Shown piece by piece: positions 7,107 to 15,044 of a DNA stretch of 23,740 nt (positions within the stretch are counted from its first letter, which is position 1; the number at the start of each line of letters is the position of its first letter). Made by a program: the position numbers and the translations under genes. Source of the DNA: Allobrachymonas sp. (GTDB lineage Bacteria; Pseudomonadota; Gammaproteobacteria; Burkholderiales; Burkholderiaceae_C); the NCBI GenBank assembly GCA_030538335.1, contig JAUNUE010000003.1, forward strand, positions 2,208 to 25,947, read 5' to 3'. Below the pieces are notes generated by a model that ran no database searches, was not told where the DNA came from, and saw nothing but the letters and a program-made list of their open reading frames with translations.

Positions 7107-7144
7107 AACCGTCATTCCCGTGCACGCGAGGATGACGGTTTTTT
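7107..7144 (+). terminator. Terminator-like hairpin (possibly repeat-derived) after pirin
   Basis: AACCGTCAT (7107-7115) pairs with ATGACGGTT (7132-7140), the stem extending by TCC/GGA inside, followed by six T residues (7139-7144). The core GTCATTCCCG...GGATGAC resembles the dispersed 'GTCATTCCCGCG' repeats common in proteobacteria, so this may be a repeat co-opted as terminator. It lies 128 bases after the pirin stop. The rest of the gene-free stretch 6979-7293 shows nothing recognisable apart from a ribosome-binding site near its end. Confidence 0.7.
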
Positions 7145-7293
7145 ATTTCATTTCTCCAGAGCAGGATAGAAAGTCCCTTCAAAACTTCCTGTTTGCCCAC
7201 AAAAATCCGCTGCATATGCCAAGCTTGTGTAGCATGCAGGGCGTTTAGTTGGCAAGACTACATACTTCGCAGCCCCCACCACCGGAGAACCCC

Positions 7294-7854
7294 ATGCGCG
7301 ACACCCCCAAACGCCTTTCACACCTGACGCTATTTCTGCACTGGACGGTGGGGCTGGGCTTTCTTGCGGTACTGGCCGTGGGTTTCTACATGAAATCCAC
7401 CGCCACCTTCGCGCTGTATCCGCTGCACAAATCCTTCGGCGTATTGCTGTTTGCGCTGGTCATGGCACGTGTGGTCTGGCGTGTCATCAATGGCTTTCCC
7501 ACCGAGATGGGGCAGCACCAGCCGTGGGAACACACGCTGGCGCGCGTGGTGCATTGGGTGCTGCTGATCGGCACGTTGCTGATGCCGCTGTCGGGCATGC
7601 TGATGTCGATCATGGGCGGCAGCGGCCTGCAATTGTTCGGGCTGGAACTGTGGCCCAACAACCCCATGCCCGAGGTGCCGGGGCGCAACCTGCCGCTCAA
7701 CCCGGCCCTCACGCGCTTCGCCCGCAGCATGCACGGCATCGTGGCTTGGGCGATGGTGGTGGCGATTGCGCTGCACGTGGCTGCCGCCTTCAAACACCAT
7801 TTCATTGATCGTGACGGCACGTTAAGCCGCATGCTGGGCAAGCGTTTGCTATAA
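7294..7854 (+). CDS. Cytochrome b561 (CybB-type)
   Basis: A 186-aa, four-helix, di-haem membrane protein that moves electrons between the quinone pool and other partners; in E. coli CybB acts as a superoxide:ubiquinone oxidoreductase. Histidines at positions equivalent to the E. coli ligands are present: H16 (LFLHWTVG), H45 (YPLHKSFG), H147 (RSMHGIVA) and H161 (IALHVAAA). The start is the ATG at 7294, preceded by GGAGA with five bases of spacing; an upstream in-frame TTG at 7249 has no ribosome-binding site. It stands alone, with a repeat-bearing spacer downstream. The electron partner cannot be deduced here. Confidence 0.9.
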   Translation: MRDTPKRLSHLTLFLHWTVGLGFLAVLAVGFYMKSTATFALYPLHKSFGVLLFALVMARVVWRVINGFPTEMGQHQPWEHTLARVVHWVLLIGTLLMPLSGMLMSIMGGSGLQLFGLELWPNNPMPEVPGRNLPLNPALTRFARSMHGIVAWAMVVAIALHVAAAFKHHFIDRDGTLSRMLGKRLL

Positions 7855-7941
7855 ACGGCAATTTTGCAGGTCGGGTTAAGGCACGAAATCAGGCACCAAG
7901 TGGTGGCGACTGTGGTGGACCGGCTGCAACGTGCCGCAGCC

Positions 7942-7980
7942 TGATGTGTAGGTTGGATGCACGCACCACCTTACACATCA
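7942..7980. repeat. Degenerate hairpin repeat, related to the GTAGGGTGGGTGC family
   Basis: TGATGTGTA (7942-7950) and TACACATCA (7972-7980) are perfect 9-base inverted copies, enclosing an imperfect palindrome GTAGG...GCACCACC that resembles a decayed copy of the hairpins at 15334-15424 and 17065-17155. It sits in the 255-base gene-free spacer between the convergent cytochrome b561 and dcd genes and may act as a weak bidirectional terminator. The neighbouring AGGTCGGGTTAAGG (around 7868) also looks like repeat debris. Confidence 0.5.
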
Positions 7981-8109
7981 ATCAGACCCCACATGGCATC
8001 GCGAGCCATGAGCAGGGGAAAATGGGCAGCATCTATCCAGTTGTCCGGAATGCGACACCTGAAAGCCTTGGTTTTTACATCACGGTTGTTTGCCGCTTGC
8101 GACTGTGCT

Positions 8110-8679
8110 TCAGGCCTTGGGCAAGGTCACGCCTTGTTGCCCCTGGTACTTGCCGCCACGGTCTTTGTAGCTGGTCTCACACACCTCGTCGCTCTCGAAG
8201 AACAGCACCTGCGCGCAGCCTTCGCCTGCGTAGATTTTGGCGGGCAGCGGGGTGGTATTTGAAAACTCCAGCGTCACATAACCTTCCCACTCAGGCTCGA
8301 ATGGCGTGACGTTGACGATGATGCCGCAGCGCGCGTAGGTGCTTTTGCCGAGACAAATCGTCAGCACGCTGCGCGGGATGCGGAAATATTCGACCGTGCG
8401 CGCCAGCGCGAAGCTGTTGGGCGGGATGATGCAGACATCGCCTTCAAAATCGACAAAGCTCTTTTCGTCGAAATTTTTCGGATCGACCACGGTGGAGTGG
8501 ATGTTGGTAAAAATCTTGAACTCGCGTGCGCAGCGGATATCGTAGCCGTAGCTGCTGGTGCCGTAGCTCACGATTTTGTGGCCGTCTGGGGCGTGGCGCA
8601 CCTGCCCCGGCTCGAACGGCTCGATCATGCCGTGTTCCTGCGCCATGCGGCGAATCCATCTGTCGCTTTTGATGCTCAT
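8110..8679 (-). CDS. dcd: dCTP deaminase
   Basis: A 189-aa enzyme that deaminates dCTP to dUTP, the main source of dUMP for thymidylate synthesis in many Gram-negatives. Family motifs are intact: SYGYDIRC (43-50), IIPPNSFALART (84-95), GKSTYARCGI (111-120) and the catalytic TLEFSN with E138, then GGKYQGQQGVTLPK at the C-terminus. The length matches E. coli Dcd (193 aa). The start MSIKSDRWI at 8679 is the conserved family N-terminus and has AAGG upstream; an open in-frame extension to 8814 is rejected as non-conserved. It is a homotrimer in the family. The bifunctional archaeal type is unlikely given this proteobacterial N-terminus. Confidence 0.96.
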   Translation of the reverse strand: MSIKSDRWIRRMAQEHGMIEPFEPGQVRHAPDGHKIVSYGTSSYGYDIRCAREFKIFTNIHSTVVDPKNFDEKSFVDFEGDVCIIPPNSFALARTVEYFRIPRSVLTICLGKSTYARCGIIVNVTPFEPEWEGYVTLEFSNTTPLPAKIYAGEGCAQVLFFESDEVCETSYKDRGGKYQGQQGVTLPKA

Positions 8680-8826
8680 GCTGCGCCTTGCAAAAATACT
8701 GCGGTAATAAGGGAATCGCGCCATTCTACGGGGGCTTGAACAGGCGGGTGTGCATTTGGGACTATGATGACGCGCCCCAAGAGCCTGTTGCGCGTCTCCC
8801 GGTGGGATACGCACAGCGCCCAGACC

Positions 8827-8924
8827 GTGTCATGGTGAGGAATCCACCGTGCGACCTGGCATCTTGTGGCCTTGCCGAGAAACAAGCAGATTGCAACGCC
8901 GCTTTCAGTGGCTCGCAATGACAC
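8827..8924. repeat. MITE-like repeat with 13-bp terminal inverted repeats
   Basis: GTGTCATGGTGAG (8827-8839) and CTCGCAATGACAC (8912-8924) are inverted copies matching at 11 of 13 positions, bounding a 98-bp non-coding element. Read on the minus strand it begins GTGTCATTGCGAGC and contains GCAATCTG, resembling the dispersed 'TCATTGCGAG...GCAATC' repeats of many bacteria. It lies 28 bases upstream of the NUDIX start, so it could carry that gene's promoter or 5' leader. The rest of 8680-8951 shows no gene. Confidence 0.55.
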
Positions 8925-8951
8925 CCTGCGTTGAAAAATGGATGTGCAGAA

Positions 8952-9467
8952 GTGAACCAGGAAACCCGCTGGACCCCCCGTGTGACCGTTGCCGCCGTGA
9001 TCGAGCGCGAGGGCCGCTTTTTGCTGGTGGAAGAGCAGCAGTCGCGCGGGCTGGTGCTCAACAACGCTTCGGGCCACTTGGACATTGCCGAGTCGCTGCC
9101 TGAGGCCTGCGTGCGCGAGGTGCTGGAAGAAACCGGGTTTGACTTCACGCCCGAGGCGCTGGTGGGCGTGTACCTGTCGCGCTACCGTGGCCACGACCCG
9201 GTGCACAACCGCGAACGCGACCTGACGTTTTTGCGCTTTACCTTTTGCGGGGCTTTGGGCGACTTTCATCCCGAGCGCGAACTTGACACCCCCATCGTGC
9301 GCACGCTGTGGATGACGCCCGAAGAAATCCACGCCAGCCGCGCCCGCCACCGCAGTCCGATGGTGCTGCGCTCGTTGCAGGATTATCTGGATGGCCACCG
9401 CTTTCCGCTCGATACCATCCATGCCGATGCCAGCGTGGCGCACCCGGCGGATTTCGGGTCGCGTTGA
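8952..9467 (+). CDS. NUDIX hydrolase (NudJ-like)
   Basis: A 171-aa pyrophosphohydrolase. The NUDIX box is perfect: G41-x5-E47-x7-REVLEETGF, ending near residue 63, so Mg2+-dependent cleavage of a nucleoside-diphosphate-linked substrate is expected. The beginning TPRVTVAAVIEREGRFLLVEE is the style of NudJ/YmfB-type phosphatases, which act on nucleoside tri- and diphosphates and on the thiamin precursor HMP-PP. The usual betaproteobacterial neighbour mnmA is not present here. The start is uncertain: GTG at 8952 is taken because it gives the usual short N-terminus, but TTG at 8931 (178 aa) is possible; neither has a good ribosome-binding site. The C-terminal ~20 residues are not conserved family sequence as far as I can tell. 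Confidence 0.88.
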   Translation: MNQETRWTPRVTVAAVIEREGRFLLVEEQQSRGLVLNNASGHLDIAESLPEACVREVLEETGFDFTPEALVGVYLSRYRGHDPVHNRERDLTFLRFTFCGALGDFHPERELDTPIVRTLWMTPEEIHASRARHRSPMVLRSLQDYLDGHRFPLDTIHADASVAHPADFGSR

Positions 9468-9586
9468 ACCGCATCGCAGAAACCATGCCGCTTTCAAGGG
9501 TTAACCTGACTGAAATCGACGGAAAAGGGCTTTGGGTACGGTGCTTGTTTGTTATGCTTTGGCGGGTGTGTCGTCTGCACAAGATG

Positions 9587-9615
9587 TTCCCATAATTCTT
9601 CTGCGTATCTGTAAT
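9587..9615 (+). promoter_or_regulatory. Possible promoter of the mrp operon
   Basis: TTCCCA (9587-9592, four of six -35 bases) and TGTAAT (9610-9615, five of six -10 bases) are 17 bases apart in the 182-base spacer before mrpA. Transcription would start near 9622. The match is modest and alternatives exist. Confidence 0.3.
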
Positions 9616-9649
9616 AGACAATACGGCAGGAACAGACCCCCGAAAACGC

Positions 9650-11986
9650 ATGGCCTCGATTGACCCCCGTTTACCACCGCAAACCCTGACCGTTGCCGAA
9701 CGCGCCGCGTGGGTGGCTTTGCCGGTGGCCGGTTTGGTGGCTTTGCTTATGCTGCTGGCGCAAGGCGCGCTGCCGTGGACTTTCAACCTGCCTTGGGTGC
9801 CCGCGCTCAATATGGGTTTTGATCTGCGCATCGACGGCCTTTCGGCGCTGATGCTGCTGTTGATTCTGGGCGTGGGCAGCGCGGTGTTTGTCTATGCCGG
9901 GGGCTATCTGGCCGGGCACCCGCAGCAGCGGCGCGCCTATTTGCTGCTGACGCTGTTTGCCACGGCCATGGTCGGTTGCGTGAGCGCCGACAACCTGTTG
10001 CTGCTGTTCCTGTTCTGGGAGTTGACCAGCCTGCTGTCGTTTTTGCTGATCGGCTTTCACCACCACGAAGAAGACAGCCGCAAGTCGGCGCAGCAATCGA
10101 TGCTCGTCACCGGCGCGGGCGGACTCGCCATGCTGGGCGGCTTTGTGGTGCTGGGCCAGTTGACCGGTACTTGGCGTATCAGCGCCATCATCGAGCAACT
10201 GCCTGCTTTGCCTGACAGCACCGCCTTGCGCGCTGCCGTGGCCTTGGTCATGGCGGGCGCTTTTGCCAAGAGCGCGCAGTTTCCCTTCCACTTCTGGCTG
10301 CCGGGTGCCATGGCTGCGCCCACGCCCGTGTCGGCCTACCTGCACTCGGCCACGATGGTGAAGCTCGGCGTGTACCTGTTGGCGCGGCTCGATGCGGGCA
10401 TGGATGGATTTGGATGGTGGCAGACCAGTCTGCAACTGGTGGGCTGTTTCACTGCCGTGTGGGGCATGGTGCTGGCCTTGCGCGAGCGTGACCTGAAGCG
10501 TATTCTGGCCTGGTCGACCGTGGCCACGCTGGGCGTGCTGGTGTTTGTGGTCGGCCTGCCCGGTTACCAGGCGGCCGCTGCCGTGGCCACGCTGCTGCTG
10601 GCGCACGCCATGTACAAGGCCACGCTGTTTTTTGTGGCGGGCAATGTCGACCATGGCACGGGCACCCGCCTGATTGATGCATTGGGCCTGTTGCGCAAGC
10701 ACATGCCGCTCACCGCTGCGGCGGCGCTGTTGGCGGGTTTGTCGATGGCGGGCTTGCCCGGCACCTTCGGCTTTATCGCCAAAGAGGTGCTGCACAGCGC
10801 TGAGGCTAACGCGCCGCATCTGGCAATGGCCGGCCCGGCCATGCTGCTGTTTGGCGCGATAGGTGTGGCCGTGGCTGCGACTGTGGCCTGGCGCATTTTC
10901 TGGCAGGCGCGCAATACCGCGGTTTTACCTGCACCACCGCACGAGGGCGGCTTGGCTCTTGCGATGCCGCCGCTTGCGTTGGCAAGTCTGGGCTTGCTCA
11001 CGGGCTTGTTCCCGTCTGTTGTGTCAGGCTTGGTGCAGCAGGCGGCGCTCGCCATGCACCCGGCTGTTGGTGTCACACCCGTGCAATTGGCGCTCAACGG
11101 CCCGGTCTTGCTGGCCGAACTGCTGCCTTTGTTGATCAATCTTGGTTTGGGGCTGGTGATTTTCCTGCTGTGGGAATTGCTGCACCGCCTGCTCGATACG
11201 GGGCTGCCGCATATTCCCTCAGGGCCGGGCGTCTTCCAGAAGGCGCTGCAACTGCTGTCGTGGGCAGCCGTCAACACCAGCCGCCGTTTGCAGCATGGGC
11301 GGCTTTCGGGCTACCACGGCCTGATGATGGGCGGCATCATGGCGGGTGTGCTGGCGGCCATGCTCGGCACCGGCGCGTGGGCGCTGCCAGCATTTAACGT
11401 GCCGTCGTGGGGCGCAACGCTGGCCTGCGGCGTGATCGTGCTCGGCGCCATCCTCGCCTTGCATATGCAAAGCCGCATTTCGTTTGTGCTGGCTTCGGGC
11501 CTCGTGGGTTACGGCAGTGCCGCGCTGTTTTTGTTTGCAGGTGCGCCTGATCTGGCCTTTACGCAGTTCTCGATGGAAACGGTGATGACCGTGGTCATCA
11601 CCGCCACCCTGTTGATCGTGCGCCTGGGTGGCAAGCCCGACAAGGCCGCGCTTCCCGCCACGCGCTGGGGGCATGCGCTGGTGGCCGTGCTGTCGGCCAC
11701 CGTCATCACCGGCCTGCTGCTGGCCGTGCTGGCCCAGCCGTTCAACAACCTGCTCGGCAGCTATTACGGTGAGCAAAGCGTGCCTGCCGCGCACGGCCAC
11801 AACGTGGTCAACGTGATTCTGGTGGACTTCCGTGGCTTTGATACCTTGGGCGAATCAAGCGTGGTGTTCTTTGCGCTGATGTCGGCCCTGCCGTTGCTGG
11901 CTGCGGCGCGTGCTGCGCGCAAGAAAAAAGCACAGGCGAACCAGCAAAGCGTATCCACAGAACCTGCAGAAGGAGGCACGCCATGA
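9650..11986 (+). CDS. mrpA: Na+(K+)/H+ antiporter subunit A (MrpA/MnhA)
   Basis: A 778-aa, very hydrophobic membrane protein, the largest Mrp subunit and homologous to complex I NuoL. Key ion-translocation residues are in place: E124 in the span LLLFLFWELTSLLSF, and K207 and K238 in AFAKSAQFPFHFWLPGAMAA...ATMVKLGVYL. The C-terminal third (about 590-770) holds the extra MrpA helices, with LVGYGSAALFLFAGAPDLAFTQ and the VDFRGFDTLGESSV motif. Subunit B is a separate gene, unlike the fused PhaAB of rhizobia. Its stop overlaps the mrpB start by four bases. The complex exports Na+ (or K+) in exchange for protons, supporting pH and salt homeostasis. The C-terminal tail is hydrophilic and basic. No strong ribosome-binding site is visible before the ATG. 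Confidence 0.95.
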   Translation: MASIDPRLPPQTLTVAERAAWVALPVAGLVALLMLLAQGALPWTFNLPWVPALNMGFDLRIDGLSALMLLLILGVGSAVFVYAGGYLAGHPQQRRAYLLLTLFATAMVGCVSADNLLLLFLFWELTSLLSFLLIGFHHHEEDSRKSAQQSMLVTGAGGLAMLGGFVVLGQLTGTWRISAIIEQLPALPDSTALRAAVALVMAGAFAKSAQFPFHFWLPGAMAAPTPVSAYLHSATMVKLGVYLLARLDAGMDGFGWWQTSLQLVGCFTAVWGMVLALRERDLKRILAWSTVATLGVLVFVVGLPGYQAAAAVATLLLAHAMYKATLFFVAGNVDHGTGTRLIDALGLLRKHMPLTAAAALLAGLSMAGLPGTFGFIAKEVLHSAEANAPHLAMAGPAMLLFGAIGVAVAATVAWRIFWQARNTAVLPAPPHEGGLALAMPPLALASLGLLTGLFPSVVSGLVQQAALAMHPAVGVTPVQLALNGPVLLAELLPLLINLGLGLVIFLLWELLHRLLDTGLPHIPSGPGVFQKALQLLSWAAVNTSRRLQHGRLSGYHGLMMGGIMAGVLAAMLGTGAWALPAFNVPSWGATLACGVIVLGAILALHMQSRISFVLASGLVGYGSAALFLFAGAPDLAFTQFSMETVMTVVITATLLIVRLGGKPDKAALPATRWGHALVAVLSATVITGLLLAVLAQPFNNLLGSYYGEQSVPAAHGHNVVNVILVDFRGFDTLGESSVVFFALMSALPLLAAARAARKKKAQANQQSVSTEPAEGGTP

Positions 11987-12432
11987 AGCTCAATTCGCGC
12001 GTGGTGGTGCTCGAAACCATGAGCCGCCCGCTGTATGTATTGATTTTGCTGCTGTCGGCTGCCGTGTACTGGCGCGGCCACAACGAGCCGGGCGGCGGCT
12101 TCATTGCGGCGCTGCTCGCATCCAGCGCCACGGTGCTGTGGGCCTGCACGCATGGCCGCGAGGCGGCGCTCAAGCGCATGCCGCTCCAGTCGCCCGTCAA
12201 GCTGGGCGTGCTGGGCGTGCTATTGGCCGCAGGCTCGGGCATTCCGGGTTTGCTGGCAGGCCACAGTTATATGCACCATTTGTGGTGGAATTTCCCCTGG
12301 ATCGACCTGACCACGGTGCAGATGTTCGACCTGGGCGTGTACTTTGGTGTGTGGGGCGGCATAGGCGGCTATGCGGTGGAGCTGATGGCGCTGGGCGACG
12401 AAGACCTGGCTGAAGAGGAGGCCCGCCAATGA
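11983..12432 (+). CDS. mrpB: Na+(K+)/H+ antiporter subunit B (MrpB)
   Basis: A 149-aa subunit with about four membrane helices. The family block GHNEPGGGFIAALLASSATVLW (about 52-73) and the later FDLGVYFGVWGGIGGYAVEL are diagnostic of MrpB. The ATG overlaps the mrpA stop as ATGA, so it is likely translated by coupling; the mrpA end also carries AGGAGG eight bases before. MrpB is needed for complex assembly and function, as are all subunits in studied systems. The acidic C-terminus (GDEDLAEEEARQ) is typical. Confidence 0.94.
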   Translation: MKLNSRVVVLETMSRPLYVLILLLSAAVYWRGHNEPGGGFIAALLASSATVLWACTHGREAALKRMPLQSPVKLGVLGVLLAAGSGIPGLLAGHSYMHHLWWNFPWIDLTTVQMFDLGVYFGVWGGIGGYAVELMALGDEDLAEEEARQ

Positions 12433-12890
12433 CCTGGGTGATGGCCTTCGCACTGTGGTGCACGCTGGCAACCGGCGTGTACCTGCTGCTGTCGCGCGAC
12501 CTGCTGCGTTGCCTGTTCGGCCTGATGATGATGGGCAGCGCGGGCAACCTGCTGGTGTTCATGAGCGGGCGCGTGGGCAGCGCCCTGCCGCCCGTGGTGG
12601 CTGCACCCGCGCAGGCGCTCACGAGCCAGGACGCCAACCCGGTGCCGCAGGCGCTGGTACTCACCGCCATCGTGATCGGCTTTACGCTGGCCTGCTTCTT
12701 GATGCTGCTGGCGGTGGCTTTGCTGCGCACCGGTGCCAGCGACGATGCCGACGCCATTCGCGATGCCGAGCCACCGGCCACCGACCCGGTCAAGCCGCCG
12801 TATGCGGCTGATGCCCTGCAGCCTGTGGTGCTGTCTCAGGCTGCGCAAGCGGCCACACCCCACGCCACGGCGCAGGAGGGGCAGGCATGA
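12429..12890 (+). CDS. mrpC: Na+(K+)/H+ antiporter subunit C (MrpC)
   Basis: A 153-aa subunit homologous to complex I NuoK, with three membrane helices. The hallmark PVPQALVLTAIVIGFTL (about 72-88) is present, preceded by the polar SGRVGSALPPVVAAP loop. It carries a C-terminal hydrophilic extension of about 45 residues (from TGASDDADAIRD on), longer than the minimal ~115-aa MrpC, a common variation. ATGA overlap with mrpB at its start and with mrpD at its end. Confidence 0.94.
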   Translation: MTWVMAFALWCTLATGVYLLLSRDLLRCLFGLMMMGSAGNLLVFMSGRVGSALPPVVAAPAQALTSQDANPVPQALVLTAIVIGFTLACFLMLLAVALLRTGASDDADAIRDAEPPATDPVKPPYAADALQPVVLSQAAQAATPHATAQEGQA

Positions 12891-14362
12891 CATCGTTCCT
12901 GATCGTCTCGCCGGTGCTGCTGCCGCTGCTCACGGCGGCGTTCACCGGCCTGTTCCTGTCGCAGCCCGCGTTGCAGCGTACCGTGAGCCTGGCCGGGGCT
13001 TTTGCTTCGCTGTGCTGCGCCGTTGCGCTGGTGTGGCTGGCCGCGCGCGGCGTGCAGTTGCAGATGGTTTTCGGCATGTGGGATTTGCCCTACGGCATCG
13101 GCTTTCGCATCGACCGGCTTGGCAGCGCCATGCTGCTCATCTCCAGCATCCTCGCTTTTGTCTGCCTCGTCTTTCTGGCCAGCGATGCCGACCCCGGCGC
13201 TGCGGCCACGCGGCAACTGCCGCTGATCCACGGCCTGATGGTGGGCGTGGGCGGTGCCTATGCCACCGCCGACCTGTTCAATATGTATGTGTGGTTCGAG
13301 GTCATGCTGGTCTGCTCGGTCGGCCTGCTCGGCGCGGGCGGCAAACCGCACCAGCTTGATGGTGCGCTCAAATACATGACCCTGAACATGCTCGCCACGC
13401 TGTTGCTGCTGGTGGGCGTGGTCATGGTCTATGGCCTGACCGGCCACCTCTCGTTTGACGGCATCCGTGCCGCCTGGCCGCAGGTCAACCCCGCAGTGGG
13501 CGGCCCGGTGCTGGCCTTGCTGTGCCTCGCACTGCTGGCCAAGGCCGGGGCGTTCCCCTTCTTTGGCTGGTTGCCGCCCTCGTACCCCACGTTGCCTGCG
13601 CCCACACTGGCGCTGTTTGCCGGGCTGTTGACCAAAGTAGGCACTTACGTCGTGCTGCGTGTGCTGGGCGATGTGTTTGTGCTCGCCGTGCCGGGCTGGT
13701 TGAACGAAGCACTGGGCTGGATTGCCTGCCTGACCATGTTCACCGGCGTGCTGGCTGCTGCCTACCACTGGGACATGCGGCGCATTCTCGCGCTGCACAT
13801 CATCAGCCAGATCGGCTACATCCTGCTCGCCATTGCGCTGGGCAGCAAGCAGGGGCTGGCGGCGGCGCTGTTCTTCATCATCCACAACATCCTGGCCAAA
13901 TCGAACCTGTTCCTGATCGCCGCCATGGTCGCCAAACGCACCGGCAGCTACGACCTGCGCCGCATCGGTGGCCTGTACGCCGTGCACCCCGTGCTGGCGC
14001 TGCTGTTTGGCATCTCTGCCTTGTCGCTGGTGGGCATTCCGCCGTTCACGGGCTTCTGGGCCAAGCTGCTGGTGCTGCAAGCCACCCACGCGCAGGCGCG
14101 CCCGGTCTGGCTGGGCATGGCGCTGCTGGTGAGTTTGCTCACCATGTATTCGATGATCAAGATCTGGATGGAAGCCTTCTGGAAGCCGCACCCGCAAGCT
14201 GACGCCACGCGGCCGCTGCAACTGCTGCCCGCCGGCAATATGGCACCCGCCTGGATCGCCAGCCTCGGGCTGACGGCGCTGCTGGTATTTGTCGCGGTGT
14301 ACCCGCAGGCGCTGATCGGCTTTGCCAACGCCGCCGCGCAAACGCTGGGAGGCACGCCGTGA
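12887..14362 (+). CDS. mrpD: Na+(K+)/H+ antiporter subunit D (MrpD)
   Basis: A 491-aa, 14-helix subunit homologous to complex I NuoM/NuoN. E138 in FNMYVWFEVMLVCSVGLL matches the essential glutamate of the fifth helix, and LLAKAGAFPFFGWLPPSYPTLPAPTLALFAGLLTKVG carries the conserved lysines of the proton path. GISALSLVGIPPFTGFWAK is the usual later motif. Its start overlaps mrpC by ATGA, and its stop overlaps mrpE through GTGA. It cooperates with MrpA as one of the two antiporter-like channel subunits. The length matches the family. Confidence 0.95.
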   Translation: MTSFLIVSPVLLPLLTAAFTGLFLSQPALQRTVSLAGAFASLCCAVALVWLAARGVQLQMVFGMWDLPYGIGFRIDRLGSAMLLISSILAFVCLVFLASDADPGAAATRQLPLIHGLMVGVGGAYATADLFNMYVWFEVMLVCSVGLLGAGGKPHQLDGALKYMTLNMLATLLLLVGVVMVYGLTGHLSFDGIRAAWPQVNPAVGGPVLALLCLALLAKAGAFPFFGWLPPSYPTLPAPTLALFAGLLTKVGTYVVLRVLGDVFVLAVPGWLNEALGWIACLTMFTGVLAAAYHWDMRRILALHIISQIGYILLAIALGSKQGLAAALFFIIHNILAKSNLFLIAAMVAKRTGSYDLRRIGGLYAVHPVLALLFGISALSLVGIPPFTGFWAKLLVLQATHAQARPVWLGMALLVSLLTMYSMIKIWMEAFWKPHPQADATRPLQLLPAGNMAPAWIASLGLTALLVFVAVYPQALIGFANAAAQTLGGTP

Positions 14363-14706
14363 AAAAGGTCTTTGCCGCCATCCACCTGTTCTTCACCTTC
14401 GTCTGGGCGCTGATCATGTCGGGCGTAGACACCTTCAAGGTCGTGATGCAGCGCGGTGCGGGCGAGGGCAACCTTCCCCCGGCCCAGCTCGTGCGCATGC
14501 AGTTTGCGCCCATGTCGGCCTGGGGCGCGACGCTGCTCGCCAACATGATCACCCTCACCCCCGGCACCACCACCATCGACATCGACATGGACAAGCACGA
14601 ACTGCTGATGCATGTGCTCAACGCGGCCGATGTGGAAGGCGTGATCCAGGGCGTGCGCGACACCTTCGAGCCGGATCTGGTCGTGCTGTTCGGAGACAAA
14701 CCATGA
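14359..14706 (+). CDS. mrpE: Na+(K+)/H+ antiporter subunit E (MrpE), short form
   Basis: A 115-aa subunit; typical MrpE is about 155-165 aa. The conserved C-terminal domain is complete: ANMITLTPGTTTIDIDMDKHELLMHVL (about 60-86), matching the family ITLTPGT block. The N-terminus has a single hydrophobic stretch (residues 4-22) where ordinary MrpE has two or more, so the first ~45 residues of the usual protein are missing. There is no room to extend upstream because mrpD occupies that DNA in another frame. The start is a GTG overlapping the mrpD stop (GTGA), with GGGAGG (14348-14353) five bases before it. Confidence 0.88.
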   Translation: MKKVFAAIHLFFTFVWALIMSGVDTFKVVMQRGAGEGNLPPAQLVRMQFAPMSAWGATLLANMITLTPGTTTIDIDMDKHELLMHVLNAADVEGVIQGVRDTFEPDLVVLFGDKP

Positions 14707-15044
14707 CGGCCACCACCCTTGCCGCCCTGATCGTGATCGCCGCCGTCGCGCTGGCTGTGCCGATGGCGATTGTGCGCGTGGTGCGTGGCCCCACCGCCAT
14801 TGACCGCATCGTGGCGCTCGACATCCTCTCCGCCTCGTCACTGGCACTGTGCATTGCGTCGTCGCTGCTGGTGCAGCGCATGGTCTTTATCGACGTGGGG
14901 CTGGGGCTGGCGATGGTTGGATTTGTGGCCACACTCGCCTGGTCACGGCTTGTGCGTTACAAGGCTCCGGCTCCATTGAAGTCATCCACGCCGTCTGCCT
15001 CAGCCATGCCTGCATCGGCCCGCCACGAAGGAGAAGCGCCATGA
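14703..15044 (+). CDS. mrpF: Na+(K+)/H+ antiporter subunit F (MrpF)
   Basis: A 113-aa subunit with three membrane helices; the core RVVRGPTAIDRIVALDILSAS (about 24-44) is the MrpF signature, its buried acidic residues being conserved. MrpF is linked to Na+ efflux and also to cholate efflux in Bacillus. The last ~27 residues (KAPAPLKSSTPSASA...) are a proline/serine/alanine-rich tail beyond the usual end. ATG overlaps the mrpE stop by four bases, and the stop overlaps mrpG. Confidence 0.92.
   Translation: MTATTLAALIVIAAVALAVPMAIVRVVRGPTAIDRIVALDILSASSLALCIASSLLVQRMVFIDVGLGLAMVGFVATLAWSRLVRYKAPAPLKSSTPSASAMPASARHEGEAP

Noticed and set aside
12836..14341. 501-codon minus-strand frame opposite mrpD
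   Set aside because: Antisense shadow with Q/H/G-rich translation; mrpD is unambiguous.
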